Assembly: GCF_019925205.1 (NCBI RefSeq)
Contig: NC_083567.1
Span: 1,922,001 to 1,986,000, forward strand
Reading direction: 5' to 3'
DNA from: Metopolophium dirhodum
Taxonomy: Eukaryota > Arthropoda > Insecta > Hemiptera > Aphididae
DNA: 64,000 nucleotides
The translations under genes and the position numbers were made by a program. Positions 1-11,190 of the stretch are shown in pieces. The notes beneath the pieces are model-generated. The model searched no databases. It saw only the letters and a list, made by a program, of their open reading frames with translations, and had not been told where the DNA came from. Position 1 is the stretch's first letter. Each line of letters begins with the position of its first letter.

Positions 1-1102
1 TATTATAACCTACATTATAAAACTTTATATTATAATATTATATTTCAGCTTTATATTGGTACCTCGAGATTTCTACATTATTATTATTTGATTAAATGTG
101 TGTTAGATATGTATTAATTGTGATATCATAAGAAATAACCTTATCATTAATAAGAACATAAAGTTAATTATGATACATTTAATATATTTTTGTTTGAATT
201 ATTACTATTGAAAACTAATTAAGGAACTTACAATATTACAATAAGTTTATACTGATAGTATTTTACCACAAGAGCAATGTTATACTGTCATTCAAACATA
301 TTTTTAATATTAAAAAAAAATTAATATTTTATTAATGCAATAACCAATACATAATGCAAATACATAATTACATCTAAATAACATTACTATTTACTACCTA
401 ATAGATTCCTAGTGAAATAACTAAAAAATATTTTCTCTTGTTATTTTTATCAAAAAAAATAAAAATTTTTAAACAAAAAAAACAATGATTATAATCATAA
501 TGAATGCATTTGATATCAATATAGAAAATAAAAATTAAGAAAATAATTTATCAAATTCTATTTAAAAATATTATTAAATTGTTATTAATATATCAAATTA
601 GTTAATATCTAAATAGCTACTTATACTATTTATAAATAAATAGAAGTTAAAAAAAATATATACCAGGGTAGGTTTAAAATTAAAAATTACCAGGACACAT
701 TTTTCCAATTACAATATTATAATCAAGGCAAATTGTAAAAAAAATGTTTCAAAATGGATGTTACTTTCAGTATTAGTTTTTTATTTATTATAATAACATT
801 TGATTTTGTACATACTATATTTATTTTTAGAGTATTCATTTGTGTTATAATAGAGGATGCATACGTAATATTTTAACATATTTTATGATATAATTCAGTA
901 TTTGCTAAATATTACTACACATTTTGTAGTCATCAACATAAATAGAAAGTAGTTATCTTTTAATGTTAAAACCAATTTTTGTGGAATGTTTCTATTGTGT
1001 TTGTGTTATTTGATTAAACAAAACTTGCTCAAAACATATATTATACAATTATACAGCTAACTAGCAGACCATAGCCATTATATATGAGCATAAGACACTT
1101 AC
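1..1102. other. AT-rich intron sequence, nothing recognised
   Basis: Presumed HIF1A intron downstream of the PAS-B exon. Very AT-rich, no open frame with family resemblance and no clear repeat boundaries. Confidence 0.5.
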
Positions 1103-1250
1103 CTGATAACGTAATTAATACACATAATGCTCTCAGGTTTTAGACCCTTGTGATCATTTAATATGGTAGCTTGTGTAATTATCCAAACATAACCACCTCC
1201 TTTTGACAAAAATCGGTACTTGTTTGTCTCTACCTGTCCTTTTTCGAATA
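1103..1250 (-). CDS. HIF1A: HIF1A exon, end of PAS-B
   Basis: Acceptor ttttttacag, donor GTAAGT, ending in phase 2. Encodes FEKGQVETNKYRFLSKGGGY, VWIITQATILND and CINYVI, the closing strands of PAS-B/PAC. The next exon of the gene is expected left of base 1103; I see no convincing coding exon in 1-1102. Confidence 0.92.
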
Positions 1251-4200
1251 CTGTAAAAAAGTATTATTTTATTAATTAAATACTTTAAATAAATAATTAA
1301 TGTATAAGTAAGTATACTCACATATTTTAAAACTTTTTTCAACCGAATTACAATCTTGAGCATGGTAATAATCGAACACAGACTTTGCAACTAATGAATC
1401 TGGTTCATACCCCACATAAGTTGTTATACTAAAAATACAAAACAATAATTTTTATAATTATTTTAATCAGAATTATTTAAAAATATATCTTTTATAATAT
1501 AGCATATAATATAATAATAATTTTTATTTAATGTTGATCAAAAACTGAATTAAAATATGGAAACTACTAAGGATTAATATTTTTTGTTGATATTGATTAA
1601 TAATATATTTATACAATGTATGTAGATAAATATATAAAATAATATGGTTTTTAAAATTAACGTTGAGATTAAAAGTTATGAAATAATAAAACAAAAATTT
1701 ATATTTTTTAAAATATTAAATAATTATTAAAATGTTGGTCCAATAAGCAACACAAGTTTCAATCGAAAATTATTGAACAATAAAACATAAAGTTTAACAT
1801 AAAAAAAAATAGAAAATTTGATCATCATCATGTAAATAACATGTTTTAAATGAAAAATTTAAATATTCATGAATATCAATTCAAGCAATAATAAAATCAA
1901 AACTAATGGTCAAACTAGATGCACTTCATTATTTTAAATAAATAAATTAGATATTTTAAAGTTAAATTCTAAAAATAATGTATATTTTTGAAAAAAATGC
2001 ATTAAAAAGTTTATTTTGTTGATCTAATTTATATATTTTGTAAGAAATATTTCAGAACAAAATTTTAAAATACAGATAGTACTGTTATTTTTATTAACTT
2101 AACAGAATTATTATAAAATGTTTTAATTATCTATTTAATTTCTGTATTTAAAAAGTATGTTATATAACTTTTAAAAGTAATAGAGTAATAATTTTATTAT
2201 AAATACTTTTTATAAGTTGGGCAAAAATTATAATAACTAAAACAAATTACATTTTAAGACTGCTACAATAATTATCTTTAAACTTTAATAATAGACGATT
2301 AATTTAAATGTGACGATTAAAGTAATTAATAATTTAGAACAGCCCAAAAAAATAGTAAATATCAATAATTAGTATATTTAGTAAGTAAAAATAAAATTCT
2401 TAAAACTATTTTAAGAATTAATATTATGTTTTATAAATGATTCTAAATTGCCTAATCATTGTTTTCTTTCAATGCCATGTACAAACAAAAATATATAATC
2501 TTTAATTTAAAAAAATCTATTTCTCACAAAACCGGTTTTTTAAAAATTGTTATATATTTACAAATACAAAAGAATATAACTATTAAATTTAGTTCTTTTG
2601 AATGCATTATAATTATATTTAAAAAAAATGTATTTAAATTTGTTTAACATGATTAAAAAATAATAACATTTATTATTTCTGAAATTTAATATTAACAAAA
2701 TCCTATTATTTACTATCTTGAAAAAAAGCAGGTATGTGGATGTTGCTCTGCTGTACAGCAGGTTACAAGTGCTTCACTGTAATGGTTCATGTTAAATTTA
2801 AATTCAATGATATAAAATAATTGCATACAAAAAACGATTCTGAGTGAAGAAAGTCTAGTACCCTATAATTTTACTAAGTAGGTATATTTTATGATATTAT
2901 TGTGATTAAAGTAATTCATTTTAGTATTAGGCATTAGTATCTAAATTCATTTTTGCCAAAAAAAAATTATATTTGAAAATGTCATTGTGTGTTAAAAAAT
3001 ATAATAATATACTCTAAGTTTCATATCCACGAATAATATTTTTAATTGCAACAATATAATTACCACCTAAAACCGTTAATCTTTGTTTTAATATGTAGTT
3101 TCGTCCAAATTTGAATTTAAAATGTCTATGAAAAATAACTATTTATATATTTTTTTTAGATTTTTTGGTTACAAAATAAACTATTTATGAGAATCTTTGT
3201 TTTAAATTTTCAATTCTTAGCTATAAAAATTGAACATTTTATAATTTATAAATTTTAATAATTGTTAATTTTCGAGATTATGATAAATGTTTTCAAAATT
3301 AGAACTTTAAATACTTATAAAAAAAAGTGGTACATATAGATCTTTAATATTTTTCAACTGCTGTTGTAACAATATATCATAATCCTTGTATTAAATTTTC
3401 AAGCTTTTTGACCCAACGAATAAAATTTTATTGACAATTATAGGAAAAAAACTAAAAAACATAAAATTAAAAATGTTTGTTAACAGCTCAAAACGAGTTG
3501 AAATATTTTGATTTAATTTTATCAATTATAAGAAATGATAATATAAACATTTAGTGTAAATTTCAAGTACCTACGGTAATTTTTTTGAGAGCTACTCTAT
3601 AAACCAATTTGTTTTTGTATAGAAATTCCCGTTTTTCCTTAATTTTTTTTTTTGTTTTTCTATGCGCTTTTTAAAACTAGAAGGAATTTTAAATTTTGAC
3701 CTCCCCAATACACCAATTAGATTCACTTTCCCAACGAAAAGATACTGAAGTTTAAAATAGTGGCATTACTTTGACCAATTATCGTGTACACACAAAAAAA
3801 AAAATAATAATAAAAAAAAAAAACACACACACATCATGATAATATAATAAAAAGTAATACATATTTTATGACTACAGTTTAAAACACTAATTACATAATT
3901 TGAACAATGTAATTTTTGTAACTTACACATCATCGGCTATTATATATTTCATATCCAATGAATGCTTGCTGAAAAAAATCTTGCTCTGTTTATACAATGG
4001 TATCTCAATATTTGCAGGATGTGGTATTGGTTCAGCAATCGACACAAATATATGAGATGGAGAATCAGCCGATTTTTCAAACTTTAAATCACTATTATTA
4101 GATTTATTATCAGAATCTGTTTTTTTATCTGATTCATAGTCTGAATCAGATTCTCCATCTGATAAAACCGATGATTTTATTTTGGCACACGTATTGATAA

Positions 4201-7200
4201 CTGAATGTCCTGTAAAATGCAGCACCTAAAAAGTATAAAAACTTATTATTGTATGATTATATATTTCTAGGTAAATTAAATACTTAAATGTTATCAAATG
4301 TAATATGTTGAAAATGAATGGACATTTTTTGTAGGTATTTAAATATTGAATAAATAATGGTAAAATTTAATTCTAATAAATTGTAAATATCTAAGTGTGT
4401 ATATCATAGACTTTTAACCAAATTTAAACATAATAAATTAATATGGTTATTGAAAATGTACCTATACTTTGATAGTAACTGGTTTGATAGATCACGTAGA
4501 TACTTTTTATCAAAAAACTAGGCTTGAATAACTTTAAACACGTAAAAATCACAAAACGTGTAGTACTTATTCTGAATGTTTTTAGAAATGACACATATTT
4601 TTGAAATTTTGAGAATAATCCTCTGATTTTTTTTTGTAGGGTTTTAATTTTAATTGTTTATATATATATGTATTTATTATATTAGTCAGTAGATATTGTA
4701 TAAGAACAATAACTCTAGAAAATATATATTGATTTATTTAACAAATAATACTATTTGAAAAAATATTACATGCCATACAGCAAAGTGTGCAGACTGAATG
4801 TGTATCATAATAAATGCAATATTCAAACTATAACATCAAATCAAGTAGAGTGTCAAATATTATAAAGGCATTAAAATAAATAGGTACAAAATATAACAAG
4901 TGTTCCAGAATACTGCCAAATTAAATTAGTTAATCAACGCCACATAGCAAACTGTCGCGTAAAACATAATTTACAAAATAAAACAATTAAGATCTGTCAT
5001 CAATTTTAGGACAATGATTTTAAATATAGCTAAATAAAATGTATTCACACAATAAATTAATTTTCTAAGTCGTGCTGAATTTTAGATTCTGAGAGGAGCG
5101 ATGAATGTATTGATTTTACAATGATGTCTATTTTTTTATTTTTTTTTTATTTTTGTGTCTGTGTACACGATTAGTAATCGAAATAATACTTCGATTTTCA
5201 ACTTCAGTATCTTGTTCGATGGGAAAGTGAATCTAGTTATAACTTTTGGGAGGTCAAAGTTTAAAATTCTCAATAGTTTTCAAAAGCGCCCGGAAAAACA
5301 AAATACAAATTAAGGAAAAACGTGAATTTTTACGCAAAATCAGTTTTTGACAAAATCGAATTTTAGTTTTTGATGTAACTTAAAAACAAATGAACGTACA
5401 TACAAGAATTTTTCACTGGTTTGTTTATATTTGCATTTTCTATGTACGATAAAATTATCAAAATATTTTTATTTGTTTTGAACTGTTTAGAAACATTTTC
5501 TGGTTTCCAATTTTATTAGTCTTTTTTTCTATGAATGTCAATAAGACTTTATTTGTTGGGTATAAAAGGCTCCTACTATATTGTTACAATGATATTTGAA
5601 AAATATTAAAAATCCTTAGTCACAGTTTTGATTTATAAGCATTTAAAGTTCAAATATTGACAAAATACGAAAAAATCACGAAAATTAGCCAATTATTTTG
5701 AGTTGAGAATTCATAAAAATTTTTCTTTTTAAATCTAAGATTTGAAAATGTAATACAAAATTATCCATAAGTTGATCTACTTTTATCAAAAAAAAAAATG
5801 TCTACAAGGAAGTCAAATTAAATTTTTATGAGCGTTTTAAATTCATATTTTTACAACATTTGATATTCACTTGATTTCTCATGTAACGATTCTCTTATTT
5901 TGTTGTAATTAAAAAACGTATGATTGTAGATACTTGAAAATTTCACTGAATGTTTTTATTAGAATTTTTTATACACGATAAAATTTTGAAAAAATTTTGA
6001 TTCTTTTTGAGCTGTTTACGGACATTGTCAGTTTACCAATTTTTTTCTATAAATATCAATAAAATTTTATTTGTTGTGTAAAAAAGCGAGAAAATTTACT
6101 GCAAGGCTCCACGTAAATAGGTTATATATAAATTACTTTATTCACAACAATATCATCAAATATCATAGGCTGACTGACCGTTTTCGCTCAGAATCGTTTT
6201 TCTTATACAATAATATTATATCATTGAATTCAAATTTAACACCATCCATTACAGTGACCCACTTGTAAACTTATGTACAGTAGAGCGACACCCACTTGCC
6301 CACTTTTTTTTAATTTAATTTAAATTAATATATACACGGACAAGTGTCTTATCACATAAAATAAGTTGTGTTACAAAATATAGTTTAAAGTAATACTATA
6401 TAGATGACAAAATTGTAATAGTATTTAACTTTTAATTGAACACAACAAAGTGTAAGTTAACAATATAAACAAAATTACAATAGTTTCACCTTAATTTTAA
6501 TATGACAATAATAGGTATTACCTGTGTTCATTAAAATGTTAGCTGGGGAATTTAAAATGTAATTTTTGTTTGAAGAAATCGGATAAAATGGTAAGGAGCT
6601 TCTAGTATGGAGGCTATTTATTCTAAAACGAATCAAAGCCAACGTTTCTGGGCAGTCAATGGTACCAGTTAATAATTTGAGCAAATTTTTTGAGTGCAGC
6701 AGTTAACGACGGTCTCTAAGGAGCAATATTCTAAGCTAGAATTAACTAGAGAACAATAAAGTATTTTTAGAGGGGGAGGGTTTGAAAAAGTTTCACACGT
6801 ACGTTTAATGAAACCTAAATTGAATATAGCCTCATTTCTTATAATTTCTGAGTGTAAGGTGAAATTTAATTTGGTATCAAAAATTATTCCTAGATCTTTA
6901 TAGTCTGAAACGAGTACTATTTGAGAATCAGATACATAATATTTAAATTTAATGGGATTTTTTATTAAATAATACCGCATAACTTAAATGTATTAATATT
7001 TGAAGATAGGTGTTTTAAATTGCACCATGCTTGTAAATTATCGGCTTGTAATTTATAGTAAAAATAAAAAATGTACGATAAATAGTTTATTTTAAGACAC
7101 AATATGATACAACCATGGTCTATGCAATGTTTTAAACTTAAATGCTGTACAGTCGTGGTATACGTGATTTTGTTTAAATAAGTAAAGAAAGTTGGGCACT

Positions 7201-10003
7201 TCACATCTACGTTATATCAAAATACCTACGCTTATACTAAATAATTATAGGTTGCTAAAATCAAGTTGTGTTTAATTCTTAGAATACCAATTGAATTCGG
7301 TTAAAATAATTAATTATTTGCAAGAAAAATTATCTTGACAAACAGGTATTTATTGTGTTGTGTCGAGATATAAAAGTGGATGATCTATGTTGAATTCATT
7401 CATTGGTCGCTAACTATTTATTATATTCAGTAATTATACATTATACACGTCAGTCACGCGTTTCAGAATTCTGAGAAACGTTTTAACATGTTAAGAGGAC
7501 GTCGCACCCGCAAGTGATGTCTCCGTCTTACACACGTAGGACATGGCAAATTTTCGTTCGCTAGTCAGTTTTGATATTAGAGTGAATTGACCTATTATAT
7601 ATAATATTAATATTTTACAAACTCATAGCTCGATTAAAAATTAAAATATCGCAAAAAACCAACGAGAGAACACAGATAATGTTGTTACTTAAAAATTTGA
7701 TAATAGTTAAATTCACTCGAATATCAAAACGGACAGCGCCCTATTGAAACTAGGGAACGAAAAATGTATAAGTCGTACGTGTGTAAGACGGAGACAACAC
7801 ATGTGGGTGCAACATTTTCTTAAAACGGGTTGTAAAATAGGTGAACGCCTGACTTAGTAATGTGTAGTATAATAATGTTATTGTACTGTTTAAAAACGCA
7901 CAATTAATTTCATAACATCGTATAAGTAAGTATACAAACATCAACGCATTATATTTTCCTTTGAAGTCTAGTTATCATAATATTAACCATATTAAAAATT
8001 AAAATACATGCCTTATATGATGCTGATTTCAAATTTACATTGCGCCCTTTATTGGTCAGAGTGCATTTCATTCTAACAAAAAAAGACTTTTGTTCGCCTA
8101 TGTCTTTGCTGGTTAAAATGTCTTTCAATTCAGCTTGGTCACAAAGATGGGCAAACTCATAAATTGACTGTCCGATCAAATCAATCTAAAAAAAAACATG
8201 TGACGTAAATTTGTAGTTAAACACAAATTATATTTTTCTCAGAATAAAATCACTATACAAATAAATAATAAACATTGTACATGCAAATATGCAATGATGT
8301 CAACGAGTTCACGCATATAAAATTAAATTTTACACCATCGTTTTAAAATATAGTAGAAGATACCTGTGATAATCCTAAGTAGCTTGAAATATTTTCTGAT
8401 ATGAATATTATATCTCCATCAGCCGTAGTAATTAAGACAATGCCATCCAATGCTTTGTTGCATATCCCACTCATATTTGGAGGGCAATCTTTTTCATCGG
8501 GTTTTACATCAACATTTGCTAAAAATTCATTATAAAATGAATATATATATACATACATATATTTATAAATATATTTTCTTCATAAATACATGCCTAAAAT
8601 TATAACAATAGATTTTTTAAAAAAAATTGTATAATTTAACTGAACAGCTAATGCCTATTTTAGGTCTACTCCACCTCCCAAGGCTAACAGGATTTCTCTC
8701 TGACCCCATGCGTTAAAATATTTCACAATAAAGAATATTTTTGGACTGTTGTGTTTTTAAGGAAATAACTGTAAATCATTGAAACGTCTATGTTGTTAAA
8801 TATTAATATCACGTTACAATAATAATTTAATATAAGATACAGTAAAAAACGCGTTTTATTTTAAAGAAATAAAATAAAAGTATACAAAATTATTCTAATT
8901 ACATTTTATTTTATTCAAATAAAATGTTCAAGTTATATAATATTAAGGTACATATTAATTACAAATTTACAAAGTATGATAAACCTATTAAACCTATGAA
9001 TATATTTACTCAACTATACTAATAATATAAATATTATGATATATATGGAAGGACCTAAGAAATGTATTGTTATAAATTAAAAATTAAGAAAATTAAGAAT
9101 AAGAATAGGTAATACATAATAATATATTAAAAGTAAAAACGCATAAGTAAATCAATTATACAACTATTATATCTATTAAATCAAGAATTACTCGATACAA
9201 GAATGAAAATCAAGAAGGCCTCGAACTGAAACTAATATTTCAATTTTTCAAATACGCAGATATTGAAAATAGATATTCCAAGTTATCATATTATTTTGAC
9301 ATTCTCAAACGTGGAATATTGATTTTTAAATGTTTAATATGTAGGTTATGAATGCAAATTATGATAGTTTTAAGTTTTAGTACATTAAATCATAATAAAT
9401 TATTTAGTAATAAAATAAGGTACTTAACCTTTAGTCTACGATAAAAATATTGAATTAAATAAAAATGATAAGTACCTACGTTCTATGTATATTAAAATAT
9501 AATAAAACAAAATAATTGATAATGCGTTGAACTTTTTTGGTTATGCTGCACTCGGATTATAATATAAGTTTTGGGCAGAATACTTAGGTTGTAGGCATCT
9601 ATTTAATGAGCGTTTACATACTTAAAACTAAAAAATTTATAGAATAAAAATGATATAGCGCTATTATTCTAGAATTTATAAAATTGGTTTAAGATTGTTT
9701 TAATTTACTGTACTATTTTATTTAAATATCTTAGCGACACTGTAATTATAACTTTCCTTTAGGTACTTATGATTAGTTATTACTATTACATAATATAATT
9801 TTAAATTATAATTACTTGATGATAAAGCGTCCATAATTTTGAAAGATGCAATAGTCAATCGCATAACAGTTGCTTTATCTAGCTGACTAATAACGGATGC
9901 TGGTAAAGGTAATGCTGATCCGAGATCTGTAAATATCTCGGTTTCTTTACTACGTCTAGATCGAGCCGCATCTCTTGATTTTTCCTTTCGTCGCTCGGAA
10001 TTT
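1103..10003 (-). CDS. HIF1A: HIF-1 alpha, six internal exons (gene model; 5' and 3' ends outside the model)
   Basis: Hypoxia-inducible factor alpha subunit, a bHLH-PAS transcription factor that pairs with ARNT/tango in the nucleus and binds hypoxia response elements. Six exons (9816-10003, 8364-8518, 8012-8185, 3927-4225, 1322-1428, 1103-1250) join in consistent phase to 356 full codons without a stop. Order of domains: bHLH with basic region ERRKEKSRDAARSRRSKE (residues about 3-20), PAS-A (about 75-170), an acidic linker, PAS-B (about 225-310) and the start of the PAC strand region ending CINYVI. The motifs EPIPHP, SRHSLDMK-like SKHSLDMK, GYEPDSL, YYHA and GGYVW are those of HIF alpha rather than of single-minded or trachealess. 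The oxygen-dependent degradation domain, with its hydroxylated prolines, and the C-terminal activation domain are not in the window and should lie left of base 1. The initiator exon was not found. One junction uses a GC donor. Confidence 0.93.
1322..1428 (-). CDS. HIF1A: HIF1A exon, middle of PAS-B
   Basis: Acceptor tgtatttttag, donor GTGAGT; phase 2 in and phase 1 out, both matching the neighbours. Encodes ITTYVGYEPDSLVAKSVFDY and then YHAQDCNSVEKSFK, the helical part of PAS-B. Confidence 0.92.
1429..2729. other. HIF1A intron, nothing recognised
   Basis: AT-rich intron sequence between the PAS-B exons, with only chance short ORFs. The rest of this intron is occupied by R1 copy A. Confidence 0.5.
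2730..3838 (-). repeat. R1 repeat, copy A (truncated)
   Basis: Diverged copy of the repeat also found at 5083, 33373 and 43051. It starts with GTGGATGTTGCTCTGCTGTA, continues with AAACGATTCTGAGTGAA, and ends in an A/CA-rich tract with ACACATCATGA; the outer GATTCTGAGCGAA end seen in the other copies is missing. I call the orientation of copies B and C plus, so this copy is minus. It lies in a HIF1A intron only about 80 bases from the PAS-B exon at 3927. No protein was recognised. Confidence 0.75.
3927..4225 (-). CDS. HIF1A: HIF1A exon, PAS linker and start of PAS-B
   Basis: Acceptor tactttttag, donor GTAAGT, 99 codons plus two bases. It starts VLHFTGHS, runs through a Ser/Asp/Lys-rich stretch of about 35 residues, and ends with EPIPHPANIEIPLYKQ and SKHSLDMKYIIADD of PAS-B. 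The acidic stretch makes this linker roughly 30 residues longer than the one I know from vertebrate HIF1A. Confidence 0.93.
4226..5082. other. HIF1A intron, nothing recognised
   Basis: Upstream part of the 3.8 kb intron between exons 3927-4225 and 8012-8185. AT-rich, no feature recognised. Confidence 0.5.
5083..6310 (+). repeat. R1 repeat, copy B
   Basis: Begins TTTTAGATTCTGAGAGGAGC and a T-rich tract, ends with TTTTCGCTCAGAATCG, the ACAGTGACCCACTTGTAA segment and CAGTAGAGCGACACCCACTT. Same family as 2730, 33373 and 43051, and contains the same internal duplicated blocks. Non-coding as far as I can see. Confidence 0.8.
6475..7205 (-). pseudogene. 5'-truncated non-LTR retrotransposon, RT C-terminal end
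   Basis: Three minus-strand open segments in different frames read as one decayed reverse transcriptase tail: LQADNLQAWCNLKHLSSNIN, then YKDLGIIFDTKLNFTLHSEI and FIKRTCETFSNPPPLKILYC, then a tail with NSPANILMNTGN. This is the thumb and C-terminal pattern (KDLG.. LDxKLxF, then RSxLEY and NxPxNRMxNLxN) of jockey/CR1-like elements common in aphids. Frameshifts and stops separate the pieces. It lies in the HIF1A intron that has the GC donor. Confidence 0.8.
7491..7823. mobile_element. Foldback MITE with TTAA ends, copy 1
   Basis: About 333 bp with inverted ends: TTAAGAGGACGTCGCACCCG at the left, and at the right GTGTGTAAGACGGAGACAAC followed by GTGGGTGCAACA and TTAA. Both ends abut TTAA, the target of piggyBac-type elements. 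Same family as 19412 and 40223. Confidence 0.75.
8012..8185 (-). CDS. HIF1A: HIF1A exon, second part of PAS-A
   Basis: Fifty-eight codons, phase 0 at both ends, acceptor ttttttttag. Encodes IDLIGQSIYEFAHLCDQAEL and the FFVRMKCTLTNKGR strand ending in SASYK. The next exon begins VLHFTGHS in phase 0, so the exon must end at AAG and the intron must start with GCATGT, a GC donor instead of GT. Using the GT three bases inside (GCAT|GTATTT) would break the frame. Confidence 0.92.
8364..8518 (-). CDS. HIF1A: HIF1A exon, first part of PAS-A
   Basis: Flanked by acceptor aatttttag and donor GTATCT, two bases then 51 codons. The text NKALDGIVLITTADGDIIFI followed by SENISSYLGLSQ matches the PAS-A start of HIF alpha proteins. 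Phase agrees with the exons on both sides. Confidence 0.92.
8519..9815. other. HIF1A intron, nothing recognised
   Basis: AT-rich intron between the bHLH exon and the first PAS-A exon. No repeat or coding signal recognised. Confidence 0.5.
9816..10003 (-). CDS. HIF1A: HIF1A exon with bHLH domain
   Basis: Acceptor ttttccag precedes the exon and donor GTAATT follows it. The first base completes a split codon and one base is left over at the end. It encodes NSERRKEKSRDAARSRRSKE, then helix-loop-helix text with LPLPASVISQLDKATVMRLTI, almost the textbook HIF alpha bHLH. An ATG lies in frame upstream in the intron, but the acceptor and the family structure (a short first exon ending just before this point) argue against starting there. 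Confidence 0.93.
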
Positions 10004-10422
10004 CTGGAAAACGTAAACATTGTAATAAGCTATTAGCTAGGTATTTATATTAGGTTTTCGACTTCACAATTAAACGGAGGACAGATATAAGATGATAAAA
10101 AAATCACAATTTTCTAATATCACATCATACTGTGGGTCCATAAAAGTTGAATATAGAAAATACACATACCTATACACTGTAAATATGTCACGAATAGTGT
10201 ATTATATAAAATATTATTATACTATGCATTATACTAATGTCATAATTTTAGTTGAATAAAATTAGTACTTATAACTATTAAGAGACAATATTTGTTTTTA
10301 AACCATTTTATATTTTACATTGTGAACAAAGCAGTAAATTTTTTTGTGTCTGAAGACGTTTTTTATACCAGCTTTTTTTTCAATACTGAGGGTGATTTCT
10401 GGTAGCAAATTAGGGGTAGAGG

Positions 10423-10442
10423 GGTTAGGTTAGGTTAGGTTA
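10423..10442 (+). repeat. Short (TTAGG)n array
   Basis: Four tandem GGTTA units. TTAGG is the insect telomere unit, but arrays of two to four units recur in this window (30066, 32555, 39834), so this is probably ordinary dispersed sequence. Confidence 0.6.
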
Positions 10443-11024
10443 TTTTCATTAACCAGCGTTTTTCAAAATAATCGGGTACTTAAAACAAAAACAAAATTAC
10501 AGAACATTTTTAATTGTAAAACCTATAACTTATAAAACTTGAGAATTTAATACAAGGTTCCTCATAAGTTAAAAAACTGTCGAAAAAACATAGGTGTGCA
10601 CAATTATTTTTATACATATTTTAAGTTTAAAATTTGACAAAATTAGATATTTAAACGAAATATAACAACCTGTATTTTATTGTTTTAAAAAAAATATTAA
10701 TCGTAATATTAATTAAGAGTCTTGAAACTATTCGCCATATTATTGTTATTTTCTATATATCGTGACACTTTCAAAATATTTAGACTAATTTAAAACTATT
10801 TGTACTACGAACCTAAGTTAAAAACAGCTACCTATTTTATTAATATTAAGCAAAATATTATTATGTTAATAATTATAATATTATATATTAGATTTATTCA
10901 AGTCAAAAATAAGCTAGACCTACAGTAGATATAGTAGGATGTAAGTACTACTAATATAAATATAACCTAAACGTAATAATATAAAATATCCTTAGTAATA
11001 TGTATATAGACTATAGTATATGTA

Positions 11025-11190
11025 TATAGGCTGACAGTCTACGTTAAGAATCGTTTTTCGTATAAATACAATGGTTTATAATTTTATATCATATTATAAT
11101 CCAAATTTAACACATCCATTACTACGGAAACAGTAACCCACTCAATAACAACTCACTCGGAATCTACTATGTACATTGTACAGAGCAACT
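11025..11190 (+). repeat. R1 repeat fragment, one end
   Basis: Diverged remnant of the R1 end: AGAATCGTTTTTCGTATA, then AATTTAACACATCCATTAC and an AGTAACCCACTC segment, ending near CAGAGCAAC. The rest of the element is missing. Confidence 0.65.

Noticed and set aside
10423..10442. Interstitial telomere from a chromosome fusion
   Set aside because: Only four units, and similar pairs occur elsewhere in the window.
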